Source: Chlorops oryzae
Lineage: Eukaryota > Arthropoda > Insecta > Diptera > Chloropidae
DNA length: 64,000 bases
Direction: 5' to 3'
Assembly (NCBI GenBank): GCA_020466095.1
Contig: CM035806.1
Location: 61,114,729-61,178,728, forward strand
Every line of letters starts with the position of its first letter. Within the stretch, counting starts at the first letter, position 1. Under the pieces are notes generated by a model. That model saw only the letters and a program-made list of their open reading frames with translations, was not told the DNA's origin and did no database searches. The position numbers and the translations under genes are program-made. Below, piece after piece: positions 20,603 to 30,632 of the stretch.

Positions 20603-20615
20603 TATTATACCCTTT
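20603..20615 (+). repeat. Target-site duplication of the LINE, right copy
   Basis: Exact repeat of TATTATACCCTTT (14880-14892). Its first two bases also serve as the TA duplicated by the mariner. Confidence 0.8.
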
Positions 20616-20997
20616 TTGCGAACTTCAATTTAGGTATCGCGGATTTTATAGCGGTTTTTCACTTTTTCTCGACTAGGTCCCCTGTCGCTATCGTTTCATA
20701 AAGAACTTCGTTCTAATAAAAAAATGTTGTTGTAATTTTTTTTTTTTTTTGTATTTTAAAAATGGCGTTGAAGTGGACCCTCTTTGAAAAAGTACCTCCG
20801 TGGTGTGAAAGATTTTGGCAGTTTTGGTAATCGAAAAAAAAAATAAAATATCTCATTAATCAGAATGAATGCGGCTATGGCAGGAACTAGAATTAAAAAA
20901 AATTTATATTTATAGGAATCTGTTGATTCGCTATCGACGAAAAAGAGAAGTTAAGATCATCATAAACTTTCACAGTTAAATTGCAAAAACAACTTCT
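20616..20997. other. No gene recognised
   Basis: Non-coding flank of the LINE/mariner nest, with a T-run near 20735. No element ends were found. Confidence 0.3.
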
Positions 20998-21226
20998 CGG
21001 GCATGTTACGGAAATCAATATCGTCAAAAACTGACGATTTACGATATTTTATGTGCCCCAAAATTCGTTACAACAAATCCTGTGTTTCATTATAATAGAT
21101 CAAAGCGATACATATATTATTCTCTCCGAATTTAAAGTTGAAAGCCCGGTCAAAACTTACTCAGCGTGATTTTAGAAGCATTTAAAGTTTTTGACGATTT
21201 TAATAGTCATTTCAGTAACATGCCCG
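20998..21226. mobile_element. Small MITE with CGGGCATGT ends
   Basis: Imperfect inverted ends: left CGGGCATGTTACGGAAATC, right inverse CGGGCATGTTACTGAAAT, followed by shared ATCGTCAAAAAC. A 109-bp relative at 29199-29307 has almost the same terminus. No clear target duplication. Confidence 0.6.
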
Positions 21227-21447
21227 TATATATTACAAATATTTTTGTAAATAAAACAAACAAGAAAAATAATTCGGTGTCTTTTAAATATTGCGTATTG
21301 GAGGCTAAAAAATTTTAGAACAAAAATAACCAAAAAACCACAAAATATGGTCAATAATCTTTCAAAGGAACTAGTGTTTTACTATACCCAATTTACCCAA
21401 TTGGTTCCCAAATCACTAAAAAAGCGTTAGTTCAAGTGTACAATTAG

Positions 21448-22311
21448 CAGAGCTGTAAAAAATTTAAATCATTTCGGATTTAAATCATTTTGATTTATTT
21501 ATCTTTTGATTGCAATCATTTTAATCGAAAATCATGAAGATTTAAATCTGATTTAATTCTTTGATGATTGCCTTAAGATGATTTATAAATCACTTTTCTG
21601 CAATCAATTGATTTATATTTTGAATTGTCAATCATTTGATTTAAATCAAAAAGGATTTAAATCATTTGATTTAATTCAAAATGATTTCAATCATGTGATT
21701 TAAATCCAAAAAGATTTAAATCATTTGATTTAAATCAGAAAGATTTCAATAATTTGATTTAAATCCAAATAAATTTAAATCATTTTTGAATGAAATCAGA
21801 AAGATTTCAATCATTTGATTTAAATACAAAAAAATTTAAATCAGTGTTGATTTAATTCAAAAATGATTTAAATCACTCTATGTAAATCAAACAAGTGAGA
21901 CTGATGTGATAGTAGATATAAAAAGTGCATAACCACTAAACAGATAGTTTTAGTGAAATATGAAGTGCACTAATTCGGGTTTGTAGTGTCGGGCTTACCT
22001 GACCACATCAGTCTCACTTGTTTGATTTACATAGAGTGATTTAAATCATTTTTGAATTAAATCAACACTGATTTAAATTTTTTTGTATTTAAATCCTTTT
22101 TGATTTAAATCAAATGATTGACAATTCAAAATATAAATCAATTGATTGCAGCAAAGTGATTTATAAATCAACTTGAGGCAATCATCAAAGAATTAAATCA
22201 GATTTAAATCTTCATGATTTTCAAGTAAAATGAATTAAATCGTTTTTTTCTAATCAGGCTGTGATTGATTCTTGAATCAATCTTGAAATGATTGATTCAT
22301 TTACAGCTCTG
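21448..22311. mobile_element. hAT-type foldback element, 864 bp, ATTTAAATC repeats
   Basis: Ends CAGAGCTGTAAA and TTTACAGCTCTG, with an exact 8-bp duplication ACAATTAG at 21440-21447 and 22312-22319. The arms (to about 21903, and from about 22005) are long inverse copies, themselves composed of short variants of GATTTAAATCA. The loop of about 100 bp contains GTAGATATAAAAAGTGC and is unrelated to the arms. No coding sequence. Confidence 0.88.
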
Positions 22312-22319
22312 ACAATTAG

Positions 22320-22557
22320 TGATTTTTAGCCCACACGCAATGTTAATTTTGTACAGAGTAATACATAACCAGGGGTATAAAGAAGAACCAGTGCTGGTGG
22401 AATTAGAACTAGTAAAACGCTAGAGCTTAACTACTCATACTTCCTGCAGGGCTGTTGAACTGTTCACCACAGCAGTCGTTGACAAAACTCTATCTTTTTC
22501 AGTCGCACTACAAGCAAATTCAAAAAATTTTGAGAGTGTCGCTTGTAGTATTGTATG
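22320..22557. other. No gene recognised
   Basis: Short non-coding spacer between two MITEs. Nothing identified. Confidence 0.3.
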
Positions 22558-22565
22558 CGTCAAAC

Positions 22566-23210
22566 CATATATAATATCGATAGCTTCGGATAGAAAGGGC
22601 GTAACTCATTTTTTTTTAAAAACGAGATTTTTGCATTTTCTGATGGTCGACTCTCAAATACACCCCCTCCAAAAAAATTGACGACCTTTGAATGAAAATA
22701 CCGAAGTTATAGTTACTTTTAAAAAAGCCCTAACTCATAGCGAACGTTCCTTTCTTAAGTCTTTGCATGTCTCTCTTGGTCTGAATGCATGCAAAGACTC
22801 AAGACACGAACGTGAAAACAGTGAATAATGCGTTTCAAAAAATATTTGTTTTGAATTAATTTTATCAATAGAAACCACTAACCGATATTATTGGTTATAG
22901 TATAGTGCTGGATCGCATCTTATAATTTTATTTATATTTTAAAATTTGCGTACAAAGACCTAACTCACGTGTTTTGAACGAAAATTGATATAATATCAAA
23001 AAGCCCTAACTCAGAAAACTGCTCGAAACACAGAAAAAATAAAAATTCAAGCCTAAAACAAATTTCGTGCGTAGTATTTAATTGAATTTGCGTTTAAACT
23101 TTTTTTAAATATCTAACCTTTGCGATTTTATGAAGTTTTTTCCTTCTCCTGTAAAGTAGCAAAATAATGAGTTACGCCCTTTCTATCCGAAGCTATCGAT
23201 ATAATATATG
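22566..23210. mobile_element. hAT-like MITE, 645 bp, CATATA ends
   Basis: Inverted ends begin CATATATAATATCGATAGC and CATATATTATATCGATAGC and continue through TTCGGATAGAAAGGGCG and TAACTCATT for about 44 bp. The exact 8-bp duplication CGTCAAAC lies at 22558-22565 and 23211-23218. The word CCTAACTCA recurs inside near 22730, 22960 and 23005. No coding sequence. Confidence 0.85.
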
Positions 23211-23218
23211 CGTCAAAC

Positions 23219-24057
23219 TGAGGCAAAAGCGTAAGCAATACATGTGAGTGGCTGTCGCAAAAAAAAGTTTAAATGCCTTATTAGAGCAAAAATAAGTAAT
23301 AAATTCCTTAACAAGGATAATTTAAGGAAAAATAACTATAAAGAAAGAGCTGAAAGTCATTTTTACCTATTAGGTAAGGAAATGAAAAAAATTCGACTTT
23401 GTGGCCCGATCTTGCGTTCCGCCATGTCTTTCGAATGGCTGATTGAGAATTCTTCTTCTGCATCTGTTTTTTCTATACGAAAAATTATTTTTTTTTTAAG
23501 AAAAATGTATTTAATTCACATCAATGAGATGGCCACTGAAAAATGAAGGAGTACAAGGAACACTTTCACCATGAACCCAAGCTCGCATATACATTAAGGT
23601 TTTATGAATCGCAAAATATTTTTAGTCAAGTCCATATTTAATTTATTATTCATTTCATAAGACATACTTGATAGAAAATTTTTCGTTCATTGTTGTATTG
23701 AAGTAACCCGTATGAATGTGTAAGATCTAATCTATTTATATATCTCTCTCCCTTTTTGTCGTTTCGTTTTGGGTTCGTTTTCGTTTCGTTCTTTTCATTT
23801 CATTTTTTGCCCAATTTAGGTTAAAATTTGGTAATTTCGACTTCTTTTCGACCTATTTTTGGTCGAAATGCCTTTTCAATACCCTAACTTTAAATAGGAA
23901 ATGCCCTATTATTACCGCCAGACGACTTCCATTCTATTCCCCACTTACGTCGAATGGAAGTCGTACGGACGTAATTATGTCCCATTTAGGGCAGGGCAAT
24001 GAAATATTCTGCCCTAAAATAGGTAAGAAAATATCAACTTTGGAACTATTTTACTAG
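23219..24057. other. No gene recognised
   Basis: AT-rich. An imperfect hairpin (ACGACTTCCATTC and GAATGGAAGTCGT) lies at about 23925-23972. An open frame of 100 codons at 23244-23546 has no recognisable motif and is Lys-rich from A-runs. Confidence 0.35.
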
Positions 24058-24545
24058 TTGGGTATAGCGTCCGACTTCAATGCGGTGGTTGAGCCGTCCA
24101 CAGTCTTAGTGCGGGAAAGGGACATGAGATCAGTAGAAAGCAGTTCGTTGTTAGCATCCTGGCAAAATAGCTGGAACATCTCTGAAAAAGGACGCTTCTA
24201 TTTCCCAATTTGCCAAAAAAAACTAATATTCCGCCTTGGTTTAAAAACACCTCTCTCCCTAGACAGGCTATTATTACTATAAATAGACTTATGTGCAACC
24301 ATACTAGATGCAACGACCATATGCACAGGCTGAATCTGGCCCCATCCCATCTATGTTCCTGCAGCGAGCCGCAATCTACAGATCACACAAGTTTCTTTTG
24401 CAGGGATGTTAATGACGACCACCGTAGAAGGCTTTTCGCTGCTCTCAGATCCGCAGGCCACACCACTTTCGACATCGTGAGTATTCTTAAGTCGAACAAT
24501 TTAACTTTGTTTCTCGCGGTGTATATCTTCGCTTTCGCTTAATAT
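24058..24545 (+). pseudogene. 3' fragment of a LINE ORF2
   Basis: Two overlapping frames read WQNSWNISEKGRFYFPIC, then IPPWFKNTSLPRQAIITINR and RLNLAPSHLCSCSEPQSTDH. This is the post-RNase H C-terminal region of a LINE ORF2, with its conserved Trp, a short H-X-C cluster and CSCSEPQ. It is frameshifted near 24210 and has no reverse transcriptase. An A-rich tail begins at 24599. Confidence 0.6.
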
Positions 24546-24835
24546 ACAATGTTATACTTATAATCTATTTTACCCGCCTAAACTTTTTTTACAATTTAAA
24601 AAAAAAAAAAAAGCATTGAAAACGAAAAAGAAAAAATATTTAAAAATTAAAAGAAGAAAAATAAAAAAAAGAAGAAATATAAAGAAGGAAAAATAAAGAA
24701 GGAAAAATAAAGAAGGAAAAACCAAAAAGAGAAAAAAAAATCAACATAAGTTCATACATACAAATATTTAGCTTCAAGATTTAAAAAACAAAAAATTATT
24801 AAAGAAAAAAGTAAAAAAAATATTTTAAAAGATTG
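24546..24835 (+). repeat. A-rich tail / low-complexity tract
   Basis: A-rich DNA with AAAGAAGGAAAAAT repeated near 24690-24720, directly downstream of the LINE fragment. Likely an expanded poly(A) tail. Confidence 0.5.
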
Positions 24836-25244
24836 ACCATTTTGTGATATTTCTTTTGTATAAAATCATGTGTCTGTTTAAATGTATATAAATTCATTTA
24901 AAATCTTACTCAATTAGATGTTTTCTGAGGTAGTGCACCAGCTACCGGTCGCAAGATTGCCGCATAAACTTCGAGTTTCTGGCAACCTTTCCCAAACAAA
25001 ACTGTCACTTTATACAAGTGACAGCACGAAAAAAAAGAAGAAGAAGAACTGACATTTATTTCGTTCGAAATTTGTTGAGCGCATCGAAAGCATTTCGGTC
25101 ATGTAGGACGGTCCATGTAGGACTGTAGGTCTAACTGTCGACGTCGAAAAGCCTCTGCCGCGATGGGGATATACACCATTAGGCAGGCATAGGAAATTCA
25201 ACAAATTGGGGATATTCACCAAAAAGCTACCAACAAAAACCTTA

Positions 25245-25691
25245 AAGCTAGTACACAAAGGCAGCGGAATTCATTGGCGGAATTGAGGCTGAATAAATTT
25301 TATTTCCGCGAAGGAATGTCAGATTGACAGATACCATAGGGCGGTAAATTTGAATACAAATACATGAGCTGTTTGAAGCGTAATAATTTTAATATTCGAA
25401 GTCAGTATAACCGTTCACCATAATTTTCCGATGGATTCAGCTGCTAATGTCAAAATTCCTTCGCAATTAATTCAACTTGGCCAATAAATGGCGAAGAAAT
25501 TCGCTTCAGCGCCATCTGTTGACAATTAAAACAAAAACAAACGCTATGTCAAATTCCTCCGCTCTTTTTTCACTCTTGTGTACTAGCCGAAGGAATTAAT
25601 TGGAGTTCCAATTTCTTTGAATTCCGCGACGGAATTGTCCCATACATTTTTATATGGAATGTCAAATTCCGCTGCCTTTGTGTACTAGCTT
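25245..25691. mobile_element. MITE, 447 bp, TTA target duplication
   Basis: Inverted ends AAGCTAGTACACAAAGGCAG (then CGGAATT) at both sides are flanked by TTA at 25242-25244 and 25692-25694. The word GGAATT recurs many times inside in both directions. Harbinger-type by its TTA duplication. Confidence 0.8.
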
Positions 25692-25753
25692 TTAGGCAGG
25701 AATAGGAAATTCAACAAATTCGAGAAATTCACCAGAAAGCTACCAACAACAAT

Positions 25754-26296
25754 ACGGGTAGACGCAAAGTGGCACTATGATGCCACTTGCAAGAATATTA
25801 TCAAAGAAACACGGCGTCAGCTCGGTTTTTTATATAGCTTTAAAAGTTATAATTGAAGCTTTAATAAATATCTTACGATATACTTTTGCTTAATGTGCAC
25901 GAATGTTTTCATTTTGTAATAAATTGACACACATTTTTGACTACTGCTACGAATTTGATTGTATATAGAATTTAGTATTTTTGCTGAAAAAGTGTGATCA
26001 AAAAGTTATGTGGACGGGGTAGGACAAAAAAAACCATTTCTATTTCTCCTTAATATTGAGTTTCCTTGATTATTTTTATGTTTTCCAAGCTTTTCATGGC
26101 ATTTTATGAGTTTGGTAGATATTTCATATGAAATGTACTCGAAAATCGCCCAAAATTAAAAATAAAAGTGGCAATGCATTTCACCACAGCAGAGCTAAAG
26201 ATTTCGCTGCCATAGCATGCTTTTCTTTTCCTCATGCTATATGCATATGTTGAAGCAGCGTAGCTCTAACACATTGCAGGGATTAGGAAGAAGAAG
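25754..26296. other. No gene recognised
   Basis: AT-rich interior of the possible larger element. No coding frame with recognisable motifs. Confidence 0.3.
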
Positions 26297-26827
26297 AGTT
26301 AGACCTACAGTCCTACATGGGACGGTCCTACATGATTTCGGTAGGTTGAATGTTTTTATAATTTTTGCACTGAAACTCAATGGAATCAATGAAAATCGAC
26401 TGGAAATCTTTTTTCCAGAAGAAATGACTGACGCATGAATCGATTTTCAAAAATTTTGTTTGTTATTTATTGTTGCTGAAAAACTATCGATGGTACGACC
26501 GATATAATCAACACTTTTTATTTTTCTTAGCCATCGATGGTTCTAAGTCCCCATGGGTGAGAGTCAGCATCAGTAAGTCAACTCATCTCTAATTAAAACA
26601 ATCGCGAATACTTGGTGATATGAAATATTTTCCATTTATACATATAAGAGGGAAAAAGTTTTTCAGAGCGTTTCAAAAACCATCGAAACTATCGCAGCTC
26701 ACAGTATCGATAGTCTTGCATCTCTAATTTTTTTCGGTTCTACACTACGTGACGTCAAAACGAAATAAAGGTACAAGTCTCCAAAAAAAATTTTGATTGA
26801 AGTGGACACCGACCTTATAGTGAGAAC

Positions 26828-27006
26828 CATATAGAACTATAGCTGCAACTTCGGCCAAAAGCTATTACGTGGTACACCACCCTTACTATTACGTGGTTCA
26901 CCACAACACTCGGCTTATGGCGTGGTTCACCACAGTTGAACTTTTCACCAAATCATGCCATAACGCGCCAAAATTTGGCCGAAGTTTCAGCTATAGTTTC
27001 TATATG
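26828..27006. mobile_element. hAT-like MITE, 179 bp, complete copy
   Basis: Inverted ends CATATAGAACTATAGCTG and CATATAGAAACTATAGCTG are followed on both sides by AACTTCGGCCAAA. The exact 8-bp duplication GTGAGAAC lies at 26820-26827 and 27007-27014. The interior carries repeated GTGGTTCACCAC palindromes. It is the same family as the copy split by the Harbinger element. Confidence 0.88.
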
Positions 27007-27070
27007 GTGAGAACCATATATAACTATATATCTCACTCAGGAGCCGTTTCCATTTTGGCTCTTTTCACCA

Positions 27071-27108
27071 CGGTCTTGGGTACCCACCATGGTCTTGGGT
27101 ACCCACCA
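27071..27108 (+). repeat. Two tandem 19-bp units
   Basis: GGTCTTGGGTACCCACCA is present twice in tandem. A related GGTACTCACCA follows near 27127. Confidence 0.7.
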
Positions 27109-27532
27109 AAATGGGCATTTTTCACATAGGTACTCACCAAAAGTATTTCTCTCTTCAGGCCTGTATCGAGCAGACATGAACTGTCTAACTCCATATAAAA
27201 AAAGTGAGCTAAAAGCCCGATAAATGGATTTCCGCTCACATTTAACAAACCCATATCCAGCACGAGTGAAATCAGTGTTGTGAAAATTACTTCAGGGTTG
27301 CAATTTTTCGCACTTTTGGAGAAAAGTGGAGACTAGTTTAGCTAGTGAAATAAAGTGTTTAAAATTTATTCCACCGCGAAAAGGCTGAATCAGTTGCACG
27401 AATCGCCCAAAAAATTAAAATGCTGAAAGCTGAAGCATGGATGGCGGCGGAGACCATTTTTTGAAGCTGGACCATCGGTATCAAAAAGACTGAGAACTAC
27501 TTTCAATTACGAGCAAAAACAACTGCTCTGTA
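27109..27532. other. No gene recognised
   Basis: Non-coding spacer. No element ends or coding motifs. Confidence 0.3.
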
Positions 27533-27990
27533 ATAGCACTGACAGACATAGGTATTTTACACCATGATGGTGATAGACTTTTTATAGACTTCACACTACA
27601 TTGAAAGGGAGGATTTATTGTGGACTTCGTAGATTGATATGGCAACGCCGCACCAAATTAAACGAAATATCGACTATTTTATCGGAAACCAGATGTTTAA
27701 ATTTCTAGTTTCAAGTAATTTATGCGAAATGCATGAAATTAATTCCATCGTATGGATTTATATAACAAACAAACGATATTTTCATGGATTCTTTTGAGAT
27801 AAAATCGAGGCTTAATGCTACCAAAATGTTTTTATTGTTTTTGTTGTTGTTTTAATTTTAAAATATCAGCTGTTTTAAAGAAGTCCACAATAGAAATCCA
27901 CAATCAATTATAGTGTGTCACCCCAACATAGACATTTTTCATTGTAGTGTGAAGTCTATAGACTTTACACCATATGTCTGTCAATGCTAT
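27533..27990. mobile_element. MITE with TGACAGACATA ends
   Basis: Inverted ends: left ATAGCACTGACAGACATA, right inverse ATAGCATTGACAGACATA. TATAGACTTCACACTACA is shared further inside. The left arm has about 20 extra bases. It abuts a MADF-like coding fragment. No target duplication beyond the repeats is clear. Confidence 0.6.
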
Positions 27991-28102
27991 AATAAAGATA
28001 AAGAATTCCCTTGCATATGGGATATAACTTTCGGATCGCACAGCAACAACATGGAAGTATCTGCAGCTTGGCGCGAGATCGCCGAGTGCTTGGGAATATC
28101 AG
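27991..28102 (+). pseudogene. MADF-domain exon fragment
   Basis: Reads EFPCIWDITFGSHSNNMEVS, then AAWREIAECLGIS, ending at a GTAAG splice donor (28103). Tyr/Phe-Pro-x-(Leu/Ile)-Trp near the start and a downstream A-W-x-E-I-A helix are the MADF (Myb/SANT-like) signature. The N-terminal residues of the domain are missing because a MITE lies directly upstream, and I did not find the next exon. It may be a host gene exon or part of a decayed Harbinger element. Confidence 0.45.
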
Positions 28103-29198
28103 GTAAGAATTAATCAGCATCAATGTTCGTAAAACATTGCCATTATTTTCCAAAGAGAAAGCAACATAACCTAAACATAACATACCACATGTGTGGCTCT
28201 GGTTTCCGAGCTTATGCGAATTATTTCACTTAACTTTTAAATCCAAGAAATTATTCGCTTTCATTGACAATGACAGCTCACATGTAAACAAAACTCAGCT
28301 GACTTTAGCGCGTGAAATATATGGCCAACTCTACAAAGATAAATTAGTATCTGCTCGATACCGGCCTTTACTCTTTTTTTGCCTGTCGAGTAACATCTCT
28401 TTCTAACTGGCGCGAAACGTCCCGCGCAATATCTCTGAGAGTGACATATATTGTTATATATGGTGAGAACATAGCATAAGCAACAGAAGAAAAATAAACA
28501 CCAGATAGGGGTTTTCGTTTTGTACGAAAAAATTTACACTTTTTCGCTTTTTCAATCTTTTCACTTTTAATGGAATGCCCTAGTTGTTGTAGTGTAGTGA
28601 ATGACGAATGCGAATAACAAAGCTTTTGTAGGCTTGCCAGAGAGTTAATTTCCACCGCATTTTGACAAAATGCTGAAATATGCGGCATAAATTCACATGA
28701 AATTGTTATTGTATTCTGAAACCCATTTTTCAGCATTTTGAAAAGATGCGAACCAAATCCGATTATTTTCGATTACTTATCGAAATTTTTATTACTTGAA
28801 TTTTATATAAGTTGAGCCGTGATATTTAAGAGCGTGGCAAATAGAATACTTAAAAATGTTGTTTCACATTATCCGTTGAGATTCAAACGTGTCCTCTTCT
28901 TCCTCCATCAAATCCATCTGCATTCTATGCTCATATTGCATAAAAATCTTGCTTCTTTTACATATTCAATTTTTTTTCTAGACACAAGTCAGCTGATTTT
29001 CAAAATGCTCAATGCCAAAGCATAGTGGAAACGGGAGTTGCATTTTGGAAATGCAAATGCTATATGCTGCTTTAGTGGAAACAGCACATTTCGATGATGA
29101 AACAATTTTTCGAAGGGAAGAGACGCAGGGGGAAGAGAGAAAAACGCTCCCATACCACATCCCCGCGCGTCCCTAGCCAAAAAAAAATGTGTTTCATT
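28103..29198. other. No gene recognised
   Basis: Non-coding. Short open frames on both strands carry no recognisable motifs. The next exon expected for the MADF fragment was not found. Confidence 0.35.
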
Positions 29199-29307
29199 CG
29201 GGCATGTGACAGAAATCGAAATTAAATTAATTAATTAATTAAATTTTCATACAAATGTAAGCGAAATCGAACGTTTTCTGTCGTTTTCGATTTCTGTCAC
29301 ATGCCCG
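29199..29307. mobile_element. Mini-MITE, 109 bp
   Basis: Perfect 23-bp inverted ends beginning CGGGCATGTGACAGAAATCG, flanked by ATT on both sides (29196-29198 and 29308-29310). The terminus resembles that of 20998-21226. Confidence 0.75.
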
Positions 29308-29324
29308 ATTATCGAAATGTCTTA

Positions 29325-30158
29325 AGCTTGAGGTACAATAGGTGCGACAGAACGACACGACGATGCGCTTTGTCGTCGTAATCTGTCAAATGTAAAATCA
29401 ATACACGCAAACCTATGGAACAATGTACAATGCTCTCGGATGCGACAGCACGATGCGACAAATATTCGAAAAATTGAATTTTTGTCGCTCCGACACGATT
29501 TGACATTCTGAAAGCAGGGATGGTTGCGTTGAAAACAGGGCTGGTATCTGAAACATCTGTTTTGAAAGGTAAATGGAAGTTGTGAAATGAATAAGCTCAG
29601 CGAGGAAAATATTCAAATATTAATAGATTTGGTGCGCGAAAAGCAAATGTTTTATGACAAGGGCCATCCGCACTATAAAAAAAAAGCGATTGGAAAGACC
29701 AAGTGTGGCAAGAAATAGCAAGAAAACTACATTCAAATAGTCATTGTCAAACTGCTGAACATTCATACGAGTGGCCTTACAAAACATTTCAGGATCGTCT
29801 TTTTTCATTCCAATAAATGTTGTAGCGTAAGACCCCAATGGGTCCCGACATTCGAACATTGGTCAAACCCACCACTTTCGCGTGCGCTTTTTTGCCTCAA
29901 TGTATTTTCGATGGCCCAAAAATGCTGCCGTTGCATTCAACAAAATTCGGTGCGAGCTTAATGCTCTCATTTTCCTACTTTTTTTTTAATCGCAAGGTTT
30001 AAAATGTTATTGTCAATTTTTTTTGTCGTTTGTGAGTAACATATGATTGCAAACGGTAAGATTTCCCCTGCTATTGTACATTGGCTTACAACACGACAAA
30101 TCGGATGCGACAAATCGTTTTGTCGTGTCGTTCTGTCGCACCTATTGTACCTCAAGCA
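29325..30158 (+). mobile_element. Harbinger-like element, 834 bp, TTA duplication
   Basis: Inverted ends GCTTGAGGTACAATAGGTGC (then GACAGAACGACACGAC) differ only in the outermost base. TTA flanks at 29322-29324 and 30159-30161. It carries a decayed MADF-like accessory gene but no transposase. The word GCGACA recurs near both ends, possibly as protein-binding repeats. Confidence 0.75.
29587..29816 (+). pseudogene. MADF-like accessory gene remnant, frameshifted
   Basis: Starts MNKLSEENIQILIDLVREKQ and continues FYDKGHPHYKK. In the next frame it reads SDWKDQVWQEIARKLHSNSH and ends near 29816. The I-x-L-V-R-E, (Y/F)D-x-x-H-P-x-Y-K and W-x-E-I-A-x-x-L blocks are MADF features. The frame changes in an A-run near 29678. 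It is similar in role to the intact accessory gene of the 7647-11819 element. Confidence 0.6.
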
Positions 30159-30632
30159 TTAACGTGTAAAAATTAAGAAAAAAAAAATTTTTTTTTTAAC
30201 TTTTAATTTATTTATTGTATCACTCATTTTACATGAGTCTATCAATAAGAAGGAAAATCTTAAATCTAGTTTGGAATTAATTACATGACATGTAGCATTA
30301 TTATAATTAATACGCATATAAATGTAATTAATATTTGCATGAGAGCCTCAGATAAGGAAACCTGGGCGTAAAACGGCCAATTCACTGTCAAATCCCTGAA
30401 CAAACGCTTCAAATTTGCAAGTGAAAACTAAAGTCTATGTGCACACGGACTCTACCTTTCACCGACACATGTGACTAATTCGATCAAAGATCCGACCGTG
30501 AAATGGCCTGTTGAGTCTGAATAGACTTGGAGATTTTACGTATTATTTTACCGGAAAAGTGCAAAGAAGCACAAACGTAGTTAGGAATCGCGTTCGTGCA
30601 GTGGAATGCACTATGTTTAAGTTAATAGTTTT

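Larger units (their letters stand above)
25100..26334. mobile_element. Possible larger element with inverted GTAGGAC ends
   Basis: CATGTAGGACGGTCC, ATGTAGGACTGTAGGTC and TAACT at 25100-25136 recur inverted at 26297-26334. The segment between holds a nested MITE and a 60-bp direct repeat (25181-25240 and 25694-25753). The outer boundaries and target duplication are not resolved. No coding sequence. Confidence 0.45.
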
